A stretch of 64,000 bases of DNA, from assembly GCF_013359865.1 (NCBI RefSeq), contig NZ_JABMCE010000070.1:1-64000 (forward strand). Reading direction: 5' to 3'. The DNA is from Curtobacterium pusillum. GTDB taxonomy: Bacteria; Actinomycetota; Actinomycetes; Actinomycetales; Microbacteriaceae. The number at the start of each line of letters is the position of its first letter. Positions within the stretch are counted from its first letter, which is position 1. Below are positions 24,627 through 32,656 of the stretch, in pieces. Made by a program: the position numbers and the translations under genes. A model generated the notes under the pieces. It searched no databases. It had not been told where the DNA came from and saw only the letters and a program-made list of their open reading frames with translations.

Positions 24627-26021
24627 ATGACCGACACCGCCGCCCCCGCACCGACCGCCGGGCGTACCACCGCCCCCGCGCCCCGCCCCGCTCGGACACC
24701 ACGACGCCAGCGCGTCTGGATCGTGCTCGTGCTCCTCCTCGTGATCGCTTCGCTCGCGCAGATCGTCGGCCCCGCCGTCATCCCGATCGGCGTCGCGAGC
24801 ATCACCGTCCTCCCGATGGTGTGGGGTCTCCTCGCCGGCGGTGTGGTCTCATCGCAGCGGTTCCGTCCGCTCGGCGTGGACCTGCAACGGGCGGCGAGCG
24901 CCGTGATGGGCATCGCGGTCCTCCTGCTGATCGCCCGGCTGTCCGTCACGATCGGCCCGAACATCGGACTGCTCGTCGACGCCGGGCCGGCGCTGCTCCT
25001 GCAGGAGGTCGGCCACCTCTTCGGCACGATCGTCCTCGCCCTGCCGCTCGCCGTCCTGCTGCGGATGGGCCGGGCGACGATCGGGGCGACGTTCTCGATC
25101 GACCGCGAGGGATCGTTCGCGATGGTGAGCGAACGCTTCGGCCCGGACTCGGACGAGTACCGCGGCACCCTCTCGATGTACGTGTTCGGCACGCTGCTCG
25201 GCGCCGTGGTCATCACGATCGTCGCGTCGTTCGCCACGTCCCTCCACGTGTTCGACCCGCTGGCGCTCGCGATGGGAGCGGGGGTCGGCTCGGGTTCGAT
25301 GATGGCGGCCGCCGTCGCCGCGGTCGTGGCCGAGCACCCGGGGATGCAGGAGCAGGTCCTCGCGCTCGCCGCGACGTCGAACCTCATCACCGGTCTGCTC
25401 GGCATGTACGTCGGCATGTACGTCGCCCTGCCGCTCGCGCAGAAGGTCTACGAGCGTCTCACGCGCCGCGCCACGGTGAGCACGGCCGGAACGACGGCGC
25501 GCACCGTCGGTGCCGCACCGCTCGTCGTCACCGCCGCGACCGACGTCGGCTCCGCCGCTGCGACTGAGGCCCCGGCCTCCGGCTCCCGGGTCCGCCTGCT
25601 CGTCTCGCTCCCCGCACTGGTCGTCGTCGGCACCGTCGTCTCCTCGATCGCCGCGGGCGGGTTCACCTGGCAGATCCCGCTCGGCTACGTCCTCATGTGT
25701 GCGCTCGTCCTCATCGGACTCGGCGTGTACCGGCTGACCCGCGGCAAGATCGCCAGCCTCATCGTCGTCACCACCGTCGGCGCCCTCGTGACCAGTCCCG
25801 TCTCGCCGATCGGCCCGTGGCTCGTCGACGTCCTCAACACGGTGGACTTCCTCTCGATCTGCACCGTCGTGCTCACCATCGCCGGGCTGAGCCTCGGCAA
25901 GGACCTGCCGAAGCTCAGGTCGATCGGCTGGAAGATCGTGCCGGTCGGTCTCGTCGCGATCGTCACCTCGTACCTGCTGTCGGTCGTCGTCGCCGAGTTC
26001 GCCCTCGGCCTCTGGCACTGA
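24627..26021 (+). CDS. DUF3100-like integral membrane transporter
   Basis: Predicted 464 aa from ATG 24627, 8 nt after AGGAGGA. An N-terminal Ala/Pro-rich cytoplasmic stretch (1-30) is followed by about ten hydrophobic segments in two halves, separated by an Ala/Thr-rich linker around residues 285-315. GAGVGSGSMMAAAVAAVVAE and the NLITGLLGMYVGMY stretch resemble the DUF3100 family, often found beside M20 peptidases. Here it precedes an M20 gene and a serine deaminase, suggesting import of an N-acylated or peptide-linked amino acid; this is inference. Confidence 0.78.
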   Translation: MTDTAAPAPTAGRTTAPAPRPARTPRRQRVWIVLVLLLVIASLAQIVGPAVIPIGVASITVLPMVWGLLAGGVVSSQRFRPLGVDLQRAASAVMGIAVLLLIARLSVTIGPNIGLLVDAGPALLLQEVGHLFGTIVLALPLAVLLRMGRATIGATFSIDREGSFAMVSERFGPDSDEYRGTLSMYVFGTLLGAVVITIVASFATSLHVFDPLALAMGAGVGSGSMMAAAVAAVVAEHPGMQEQVLALAATSNLITGLLGMYVGMYVALPLAQKVYERLTRRATVSTAGTTARTVGAAPLVVTAATDVGSAAATEAPASGSRVRLLVSLPALVVVGTVVSSIAAGGFTWQIPLGYVLMCALVLIGLGVYRLTRGKIASLIVVTTVGALVTSPVSPIGPWLVDVLNTVDFLSICTVVLTIAGLSLGKDLPKLRSIGWKIVPVGLVAIVTSYLLSVVVAEFALGLWH

Positions 26022-26082
26022 CCGAGGCCCCGCCGCCCGAGCACCCCAGATCCACCCCGCACCCGATCCACGAAGGAACGAC

Positions 26083-27303
26083 ATGACCGTCACCGCCCCC
26101 ATCGCACTCACCGACCGCGTCGAGGCGGCCGTCCGCGCCCGCTCCGAGCAGCTGCTCCGCGTGAGCCACGCCGTGCACGCCGACCCCGAGACGGCGTTCG
26201 AGGAGCACCACGCGGCCGAACTGCTGGCGTCCGAGGCCGAGCGAGCGGGCTTCGCGGTCGAACGCGGCGCCTACGGACTCCCGACGGCGTTCGAGGCTGT
26301 CGCAGGGACCGGCCCGTTCCGGGTCGTCGTCTGCGCGGAGTACGACGCCCTGCCCGGGATCGGGCACGCGTGCGGTCACAACGTCATCGCCACGGCGGGT
26401 CTCGGTGCCGCACTCGCGCTCGCCGAGGTCGCCGACGAGGCCGGTCTGACGGTCGTGCTCCTGGGCACGCCGGCGGAGGAGCACGGTGGCGGGAAGGCGA
26501 TCCTCCTCGAGCGCGGTGCGTGGGAGGGTGCGACCATCTCCCTGATGGCCCACGGGACGGCCGCCGCCGAGGACGTCGCGTGTTCGCTCGTCGGGACGCA
26601 GGCGGTCGATCGTTTCGACGTCACGTTCACCGGCCGGGTGGCGCACGCCGCCGCCGCACCGCACGAGGCCGTCAACGCCGCCGACGCCGCGACCCTGGCG
26701 CTCAGCGCCATCGGTCTGCTCCGCCAGCAGCTGGTCGACGGCATCCGGGTGGCGGCCTTCGTCGAGCACGGTGGCGACGCGACGAACATCGTGCCGGGCA
26801 TGACCCGCGTCCGTGCCGAGGTCCGTGCCCACGAGCTCGACGTCATGCTCGACGCGAAGCGCCGCGTGCTCGCGTGCTTCGAGGGTGCGGCGATCGCCAC
26901 CGGCTGCACGTGGGAGAGCGAGCGTGCCGAGCCGCGCTACGACGAGCTCCGACAGGACCCGACCCTCGCCGCGCTCTGGGACGACGCGCTCCGTGCCCTC
27001 GGTCGGACGGTCGCCGGCGGCGGCGAGCGGGTCGGCGGGTCGACCGACATGGGCAACGTGTCGCAGGTCGTGCCGTCGATCCACCCGATGATCGCCCTGC
27101 TGGGGGCCGTCGGGGTGGCGCACACCCCCGCGTTCGCGGCGGATGCGGGCGGGCCCGCCGGGGACGTCGCCGCCCTCGACGCGGCGATCGGGCTCGCCCG
27201 CACCGTGGTCGCCGCGGCCACCGGTCCCGCGGCCGAGGCGTTCCTGCAGGCCGCGCGCACCCGGACGCCGGGGGCGACGACCCACGCCCGCGGCGATGCC
27301 TGA
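26083..27303 (+). CDS. M20-family metallohydrolase (amidohydrolase/AbgB-like)
   Basis: Predicted 406 aa, start after GAAGGAACGAC. M20 features: VVVCAEYDALPGIGHACGHN with metal ligands, the catalytic Glu in GTPAEEHGGGK, MAHGTAAAED, the dimerisation-domain segment FTGRVAHAAAAPHEAVNA, and a distal GSTDMGNVSQ. Relatives hydrolyse p-aminobenzoyl-glutamate or N-acyl amino acids. The last codons overlap the sdaA start region, and the gene is in the operon downstream of the transporter. The substrate probably releases an amino acid used by the next enzyme. Confidence 0.9.
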   Translation: MTVTAPIALTDRVEAAVRARSEQLLRVSHAVHADPETAFEEHHAAELLASEAERAGFAVERGAYGLPTAFEAVAGTGPFRVVVCAEYDALPGIGHACGHNVIATAGLGAALALAEVADEAGLTVVLLGTPAEEHGGGKAILLERGAWEGATISLMAHGTAAAEDVACSLVGTQAVDRFDVTFTGRVAHAAAAPHEAVNAADAATLALSAIGLLRQQLVDGIRVAAFVEHGGDATNIVPGMTRVRAEVRAHELDVMLDAKRRVLACFEGAAIATGCTWESERAEPRYDELRQDPTLAALWDDALRALGRTVAGGGERVGGSTDMGNVSQVVPSIHPMIALLGAVGVAHTPAFAADAGGPAGDVAALDAAIGLARTVVAAATGPAAEAFLQAARTRTPGATTHARGDA

Positions 27304-28783
27304 CGTGCTGAGCCCGGCCGCAACGGCCGCAACGGCCGCAACGGCTCCAACGGCCGCGACGGCTCCGACGGTCGCGACGGCTCCGACGGTGCACGTCTCG
27401 GTCTTCGACCTCTTCTCGGTCGGCATCGGCCCGTCGAGCTCCCACACCGTCGGACCGATGCGCGCGGCCGCCCGCTTCCGGGCGGCCCTCGGCCACCGGC
27501 TGCCGGAGGTGACGCGCTGGACCTGCGTATTGCACGGTTCCCTCGCCGCAACCGGCATCGGGCACGGCACTCCGGACGCCGTGCTGGCCGGGCTGGGGGG
27601 AGCGGAGCCGGAGACGTGCGACCCGGACGCCGTCCGCGGCACCTGGGCGGCGATGACGGAACCGGGGCCGGAGCGGCCGCACCCCGTGCCGGTCCCCGGC
27701 GGGTCCGTCCCGTTCCACCGGCACGACATGACGTTCGAGCCGTTCGCGCGGCACCACGGACACCCCAACGCGATGACGCTCGGGGCGGAGGGCGTCGACG
27801 GGACCCTCCTGACGCAGACCTGGCTCTCCGTCGGCGGCGGGTTCGTGGTCCTGGCGGACGGCCGGGAGGCGCGGCTCGACCCCGCCGCCGCGTCACCTCA
27901 CGAGACGGTCGCCCCCGGTACGGGTACGGGCGCCGGCTCCGGGGTCGCGTACGCCACGGGCAGCGACCTCGTCGCCGCCGCCGCGGGCCGCAGCATCGCC
28001 GCGGTCGCCCGCGAGCACGAGCGCCTCCTGCGTGATGACGACGCGATCGACGCCGGGCTCGACGCGATCGCCGCGACGATGAACGGCTGCATCGACGCCG
28101 GCCTCCGCGCACGCGGGACACTGCCCGGCCGACTCGGGGTGCGCCGTCGGGCGTCCGAGGCCGCTGCACACCTGACGGAGCGCGGCACGGAGGCGTCCTC
28201 GACCGAGTGGATCGCCGTGTACGCGCTCGCGGTGAACGAGGAGAACGCCGCCGGCGGCCGAATCGTCACCGCACCGACGAACGGTGCCGCGGGTGTGCTG
28301 CCCGCGGTGCTGCGGCACCTCACGGCCAGCCTCGGCCTGGGCCGGTCGTCCGTCCGGGACTTCCTGCTGACGGCCACCGCGATCGGCTCGCTCATCAAGG
28401 CCGGCGCGTCGATCTCGGGAGCGGAGGCGGGATGCCAGGGGGAGGTGGGCTCGGCGTGTGCGATGGCCGCTGCCGGCGCGACGGCCGTGCTCGGCGGCAG
28501 TCCTGAGCAGGTCGAGAACGCGGCGGAGATCGCCCTCGAACACCACCTCGGGCTGACGTGCGACCCGGTGGGCGGTCTGGTGCAGATCCCGTGCATCGAG
28601 CGCAACGCGGTCGCGGCGACCACGGCGCTCACCGCGGCGCGGATCGCGTTGATGGGCGACGGTCGGCACGTGGTCAGTCTCGACACGGTCATCGAGACGA
28701 TGCGGCAGACGGGCGACGACATGTCCGCCCGCTACAAGGAGACGAGCGAGGGCGGCCTCGCGGTGAACGTCGTCGAGTGCTGA
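27296..28783 (+). CDS. sdaA: L-serine ammonia-lyase, iron-sulfur type
   Basis: Predicted 495 aa from ATG 27296. Canonical start of the fold: VSVFDLFSVGIGPSSSHTVG; iron-sulfur Cys in GAEAGCQGEVGSACAM and LGLTCDPVGGLVQIPC. It deaminates serine to pyruvate and ammonia. The first ~31 residues are eight Ala/Pro-Thr-Ala/Val tripeptides encoded by a 9-bp tandem repeat. GTG 27389 (V32) would give a normal-length enzyme without them; neither start has a good ribosome-binding site. The ATG overlaps the M20 stop by 8 bp, so coupling is plausible. As last gene of the operon, it suggests serine or a serine derivative as the catabolised substrate. Confidence 0.9.
   Translation: MPDVLSPAATAATAATAPTAATAPTVATAPTVHVSVFDLFSVGIGPSSSHTVGPMRAAARFRAALGHRLPEVTRWTCVLHGSLAATGIGHGTPDAVLAGLGGAEPETCDPDAVRGTWAAMTEPGPERPHPVPVPGGSVPFHRHDMTFEPFARHHGHPNAMTLGAEGVDGTLLTQTWLSVGGGFVVLADGREARLDPAAASPHETVAPGTGTGAGSGVAYATGSDLVAAAAGRSIAAVAREHERLLRDDDAIDAGLDAIAATMNGCIDAGLRARGTLPGRLGVRRRASEAAAHLTERGTEASSTEWIAVYALAVNEENAAGGRIVTAPTNGAAGVLPAVLRHLTASLGLGRSSVRDFLLTATAIGSLIKAGASISGAEAGCQGEVGSACAMAAAGATAVLGGSPEQVENAAEIALEHHLGLTCDPVGGLVQIPCIERNAVAATTALTAARIALMGDGRHVVSLDTVIETMRQTGDDMSARYKETSEGGLAVNVVEC
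27316..27387 (+). repeat. 9-bp tandem repeat, eight units, at the sdaA 5' end
   Basis: Units GGCCGCAAC (three exact) then GGCTCCAAC, GGCCGCGAC, GGCTCCGAC, GGTCGCGAC, GGCTCCGAC. Depending on the true sdaA start it is coding or a 5' untranslated repeat. Confidence 0.88.
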
Positions 28784-28818
28784 CCGTCGTCGCGAGCTGA
28801 CCCGGGGCGCGGGAGGTC

Positions 28819-29103
28819 TCAGCGGGTCTGGGTGCGGGTGCTGCCGGTCCGTGCTTCCTCGGCGGCGGCGATCACCTCGGCGTCACCGCTCCGGCCGCCG
28901 AGCGGGCGCACGAAGAAGTCGATGATGCCGAACACGATCGCGCCGACCATGGCGAACATGGCCCAGCCGACGAACAGCCCGGCGACGTTCCGGCCGTCGG
29001 CCGGGGCGAGGACGACGCTCGTGACGTAGAAGCCGACCGTCAGCACCAGGAACACGACGACGACGGTGACGAGGACGCGGTGCCAGGCGATGCGCGGGTT
29101 CAT
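28819..29103 (-). CDS. Small two-span membrane protein
   Basis: Predicted 94 aa. Two hydrophobic helices (VLVTVVVVFLVLTVGFYVTS and FVGWAMFAMVGAIVFGIIDF) with a charged C-terminal tail. No family is recognised. TATCCT lies 6 nt before ATG 29103, and GGGGG directly precedes it, so either a leaderless or a led start is possible. It lies 27 bp downstream of the larger membrane protein gene on the same strand. Confidence 0.7.
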   Translation of the reverse strand: MNPRIAWHRVLVTVVVVFLVLTVGFYVTSVVLAPADGRNVAGLFVGWAMFAMVGAIVFGIIDFFVRPLGGRSGDAEVIAAAEEARTGSTRTQTR

Positions 29104-29109
29104 GCCCCC

Positions 29110-29115
29110 AGGATA
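29110..29115 (-). promoter_or_regulatory. Leaderless -10 for the two-span membrane protein gene
   Basis: TATCCT on the minus strand, 6 nt before ATG 29103. Confidence 0.45.
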
Positions 29116-29130
29116 CGCGTGGCGTGCGCC

Positions 29131-30774
29131 TCAGCGGTCCGCGTGGCGGCCGTGCGGGTGCTCGGCGGAGCCGTCCGGACGCGGTGCTCCGCCCGGCCTG
29201 GCCGCCCCGTCGGCGGAGCGAGCCGATGCGTCGGCACGACCCGGTGTCATGGAACCGTCCGCCCGCGGACCGGTACGTGTGCGCGGAGCGGTCGCCGCGC
29301 CTCCCGGCCGCTGCGGTGGACCGGAGCGGTCTGTGTTCCGTACCACGGGGACGCGCCCGGTCGGCGTGGCCTCGATCTCGAGCCCGTCGCGTCCGCCCAT
29401 GAAGACGTCGCCGTTGGCGCGCTCGTCCTCCCAGCCGTCGTCGCGGAGCACGCTGAGCGTGCCGGTCTCGGTCGAGGTGAGGCCGTGCCGTTCGAGCTCG
29501 GCGTCGCGCTGCCGACCGAGGAACTCGCGGTTGGCGGTCTGGGCGTCCTGGAACATCGTGGTGCGGCCGCTGACGATCGCACGGATGCGGCGGTGTTCCC
29601 ACCACATCTTGCCGAAGTACATGAGCACGAGACCGGCGGCGGCGTAGCAGGCCATCGTGATGAGGCCTCGAGCGTACGAGGGGCCGACGCCGTAGATCTG
29701 GTGCTTGATCATGTCGACCATGCTCGAGCCGACGACGACGTTGTTGAGCCACGCGAACGGTTCGGGCATGAACCACTTCGGGTAGGCACCGCCGGACGAC
29801 GGCATCGACAGGAAGACGAAGCAGATCATGGCCGGGGCGGCGATGAACCGGCCGGCGAAGTAGCTCAGCCCGTTGACGGCGAGACCGATCGCGACGATCC
29901 AGCCCCAGGCGATGAGGACGAGCTCGATCCAGTGCCCGTGGATCGCACCGACGACGGGGCCGGCGAGGGTGTTCGTGATGAGGGAGATGACGAGACCACC
30001 GACCACGATGACGGCCATCCGGGTGCGGTGCCGGAGCGGGCCGCCCATGATGCCGATGAACATCGCGACCATGTAGCCGCCGATGCACCAGGCGAGCATG
30101 ACGTACATCGAGACGGTCCCGTACTCGTCGTACGCGGGGAGCGGCGCGAGCTCGGTGACGGTCGGCGCCGCGACCCCGATCCCGGTGAGGACGGTGCTGA
30201 GCGTCACGGGAACGAGCGACGCGACCTGGAACTGGTGCGCCGTGGCCTTGAAGACCTCGTTCGTGGACGGGTCGTACGCCACGGCGATCGTGCCGGCGAG
30301 GACGTCCCGCTTCGCCTGCGCGAGCGAGTCGTACGTGCGGAACACGAACTCGCCCGGCAACGCCTTCTGCACGGCGGCCGACAGGGTCGGGTCGCCGCCG
30401 ACGACGCCGACCGGCACGTCGTGCGGGTGCGGCGCGTGGAACGCGAAGACGTAGCAGAGGCAGAACCCGACGATGAAGAACAGCGGCATCCACAACTGCA
30501 GGCCGATCAGCTGCAGCGAGGGGTGGAGCGTGCCGAACCAGCGGCGGTAGCGGCTGATCCGCTGCGGTTCCGGGACGGGTGCCTGGCGGACGCGGGCGAC
30601 GCTGCCGGCACGGTTCGGGCGTGTGCCGGCGACCGGCGCACCCCGTCGAGGCTTCGAGCCGCCGCGCGTGGAGGGGCGCGTCGCACGCTGCTTCGGAGCG
30701 GGGTTCAGCCGCGGCCCACCGTCGCGATCCGGGAGGTCGTTGTTCCTGGGGACGTCGTTCCGCGGCGTGCTCAC
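29131..30774 (-). CDS. ABC-2/YhgE-like multi-pass membrane protein
   Basis: Predicted 547 aa from GTG 30774 (upstream CAGGAGCG). N-terminal 80 residues are basic and disordered (Arg/Pro/Gly). A first hydrophobic helix LQLWMPLFFIVGFCLCYVFA is followed by an extracytoplasmic domain of about 130 residues (VPVGVVGGDPTLSAAVQKAL, TIAVAYDPSTNEVFKATA), then five more membrane helices. This matches the YhgE/Pip and DUF3533-like topology of proteins related to ABC-2 permeases. The C-terminal ~120 residues are hydrophilic and Gly/Pro/Arg-rich. Function unknown; no ATPase is adjacent. Confidence 0.72.
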   Translation of the reverse strand: MSTPRNDVPRNNDLPDRDGGPRLNPAPKQRATRPSTRGGSKPRRGAPVAGTRPNRAGSVARVRQAPVPEPQRISRYRRWFGTLHPSLQLIGLQLWMPLFFIVGFCLCYVFAFHAPHPHDVPVGVVGGDPTLSAAVQKALPGEFVFRTYDSLAQAKRDVLAGTIAVAYDPSTNEVFKATAHQFQVASLVPVTLSTVLTGIGVAAPTVTELAPLPAYDEYGTVSMYVMLAWCIGGYMVAMFIGIMGGPLRHRTRMAVIVVGGLVISLITNTLAGPVVGAIHGHWIELVLIAWGWIVAIGLAVNGLSYFAGRFIAAPAMICFVFLSMPSSGGAYPKWFMPEPFAWLNNVVVGSSMVDMIKHQIYGVGPSYARGLITMACYAAAGLVLMYFGKMWWEHRRIRAIVSGRTTMFQDAQTANREFLGRQRDAELERHGLTSTETGTLSVLRDDGWEDERANGDVFMGGRDGLEIEATPTGRVPVVRNTDRSGPPQRPGGAATAPRTRTGPRADGSMTPGRADASARSADGAARPGGAPRPDGSAEHPHGRHADR

Positions 30775-30851
30775 TCGGCGATGCGCTCCTGTTCTTGGTG
30801 GGGCCGCCAGGATACGCCGCACGGGGTGCGTGCGCGCCGGACGCCTTCCCC

Positions 30852-32540
30852 CTACGACCTGCTGCGCGACGCCTGCGCGGAGTCCATCGCCAGCTCCTCG
30901 GCGTCGAGCGTCACGAGCACGCGACGCATGACCTCCTCGTCGAGGTTCCCCTTCTCGCGCTCCTCGAGCACGATCTCACGGCGGCGGTCGAGCAGCTCCC
31001 GCCGGATGTCCTGGATCTGAGAACCGCGCAGGCGGACCGGGGCGTTGCGCTCCTCGTCCTCCTCTTCCTCGGCGTCGCGGCGGAACGTCTCCGCCTGGCG
31101 CTCGAGCCGGGCCTTCAGACGGTTCACGACGGAGTCGACGGCTTCGCTGCCGAACTGCTTCGACCAGTCCGGCCGACGCTGCTCGAGCAACTCGATCGCG
31201 GCCTCTGTCGTGCGCTGGTTGAGGCGCATCTCGCTGCGGATGTCCTCGTCGTCCTCGTCCGGGTCCTGCACCTTGAGCGACCGGATGACGAACGGCAGCG
31301 TCAGGCCCTGCAGCAGGAGGGTGCCGACGGTCACGATGAACGCGATGATGAAGATGGTGTCCTGCGCGGGGATGTCCGTCGGGTTCGCGACGACGGACAC
31401 GGCGGCGGCGAGGGTGACCACGCCGCGCATGCCGGTCCACGAGATGACGGTGAGCTCCCGCCAGTTGAGCTTCGGTTCGGCGGTGCCCCGCAGCCAGCGC
31501 AGCTTCGGGTGGCCTCGGGACGCACGGACGCGCAGGGGGCGGAGCCAACGCCCGTTGATCCGGTTCCGGACGTACGACTCGAAGACGAAGAGCGGGCGCA
31601 CGAGGATCACGACGACGAGCACCACGCCCGCGGCGGTGAGCGTCTGTGCGAGGCTCCGCTCGCTCTCGACGAGGTCCTGCACGACGGTGTTCAGCTGCAG
31701 GCCGATGAGGGCGAACACGAATCCCTCGAGGATGACGTCGATGCTCGTCCAGAGCGGACGCTCCTGCAGACGGGTGGCGTAGCCCTCCTTCGGCGAGTTG
31801 TAGCCGACGTAGAGGCCGGCGGTGACGACCGCGATGACGCCGGAGCCGGAGAGGTCCTCCGCCAGGATGTACGCGACGAACGGCAGCAGGATGCTCATGA
31901 TCGTCTCGACCACCGGGTCGTTGATCCGCATCCGGATCCAGTGCACGAGCACGCCGAGCACGCCACCGACGGCGAGTCCCACGCCGATCGCGAGCCCGAA
32001 GATGCCGAGGTCCTGCCAGATCGTGAGGGAGGTGCCCGCGATGATCAGCGTGAAGACGCGGACCAGGGTCAGCGAGGCGGCGTCGTTGATCAGGCTCTCA
32101 CCGGACAGCACCGTCATGACGCGACGGGGGAGACCGAGCTTCCGGCCGATCGCGGCGGCGGACACGGCGTCCGGCGGCGCCACGATCGCTCCGAGCAGGA
32201 TGGCGGCCGGCAGTGTCATGTCCGGGATGAGGACGTACGCGACCGCTCCGACGGCGAGCGCGGTGATGATGACGAGGAAGATGCCGAGGCGCCGGATCTG
32301 CTTGATCGAGGTCCGGAAGCTCTGCCACGACACGTCGAGCGCCGCCGAGTAGAGCAGCGGCGGCAGGATCACCGTCAGGATCACCTCGGAGTCGATCTCC
32401 ATCGCGGGCAGCCCGGGGAGGAACGACGCCGCGAGCGCTACGGCCGTCACGAGCAGCGGTGCGGGCAACCCCTTCGCCCGCGCGAAGCCGGTCACGGCGA
32501 GCGATCCGACCAACAGGATGAGGAGCTCCACCGTGTCCAT
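30852..32540 (-). CDS. CPA1-type Na+/H+ antiporter
   Basis: Predicted 562 aa from ATG 32540 (MDTVELLILLVG). About twelve membrane helices with the antiporter core: ILLGAIVAPPDAVSAAAIGR (paired acidic region around the Asp), SLINDAASLTLVRVF (ND pair) and TGMRGVVTLAAAVSV. The C-terminal 150 residues are cytoplasmic, highly charged and helical (RRDAEEEEDEERN). It exchanges protons for Na+ or K+ and probably serves pH and salt homeostasis. An upstream in-frame extension is rejected because GAGAAT with 6-nt spacing precedes 32540. It is divergent from pit across a PHO-box-like region. Confidence 0.92.
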   Translation of the reverse strand: MDTVELLILLVGSLAVTGFARAKGLPAPLLVTAVALAASFLPGLPAMEIDSEVILTVILPPLLYSAALDVSWQSFRTSIKQIRRLGIFLVIITALAVGAVAYVLIPDMTLPAAILLGAIVAPPDAVSAAAIGRKLGLPRRVMTVLSGESLINDAASLTLVRVFTLIIAGTSLTIWQDLGIFGLAIGVGLAVGGVLGVLVHWIRMRINDPVVETIMSILLPFVAYILAEDLSGSGVIAVVTAGLYVGYNSPKEGYATRLQERPLWTSIDVILEGFVFALIGLQLNTVVQDLVESERSLAQTLTAAGVVLVVVILVRPLFVFESYVRNRINGRWLRPLRVRASRGHPKLRWLRGTAEPKLNWRELTVISWTGMRGVVTLAAAVSVVANPTDIPAQDTIFIIAFIVTVGTLLLQGLTLPFVIRSLKVQDPDEDDEDIRSEMRLNQRTTEAAIELLEQRRPDWSKQFGSEAVDSVVNRLKARLERQAETFRRDAEEEEDEERNAPVRLRGSQIQDIRRELLDRRREIVLEEREKGNLDEEVMRRVLVTLDAEELAMDSAQASRSRS

Positions 32541-32546
32541 CCGTAC

Positions 32547-32552
32547 ATTCTC
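32547..32552 (-). promoter_or_regulatory. Leaderless -10-like hexamer for the antiporter gene
   Basis: GAGAAT on the minus strand, then GTACGG, then ATG 32540 (spacing 6). Confidence 0.4.
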
Positions 32553-32563
32553 CCATCGGAATG

Positions 32564-32610
32564 GTTCACAACCTGAACGACTCCGCAGGCGTGGTGAACA
32601 CCGCGTGAAC
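32564..32610 (-). promoter_or_regulatory. PHO-box-like direct repeats upstream of pit
   Basis: On the minus strand two contiguous 11-nt units GTTCACGCGGT (32610-32600) and GTTCACCACGC (32599-32589) match the GTTCACC-type PhoP direct-repeat unit described in Streptomyces. A further GTTCACAACCT is at 32564-32574 on the plus strand. The site lies between the divergent antiporter and pit starts. Confidence 0.6.
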
Positions 32611-32656
32611 AACAGGGTTTGCCACGGGGCGGTCCCATGCGGAACACTGGCCCGCG

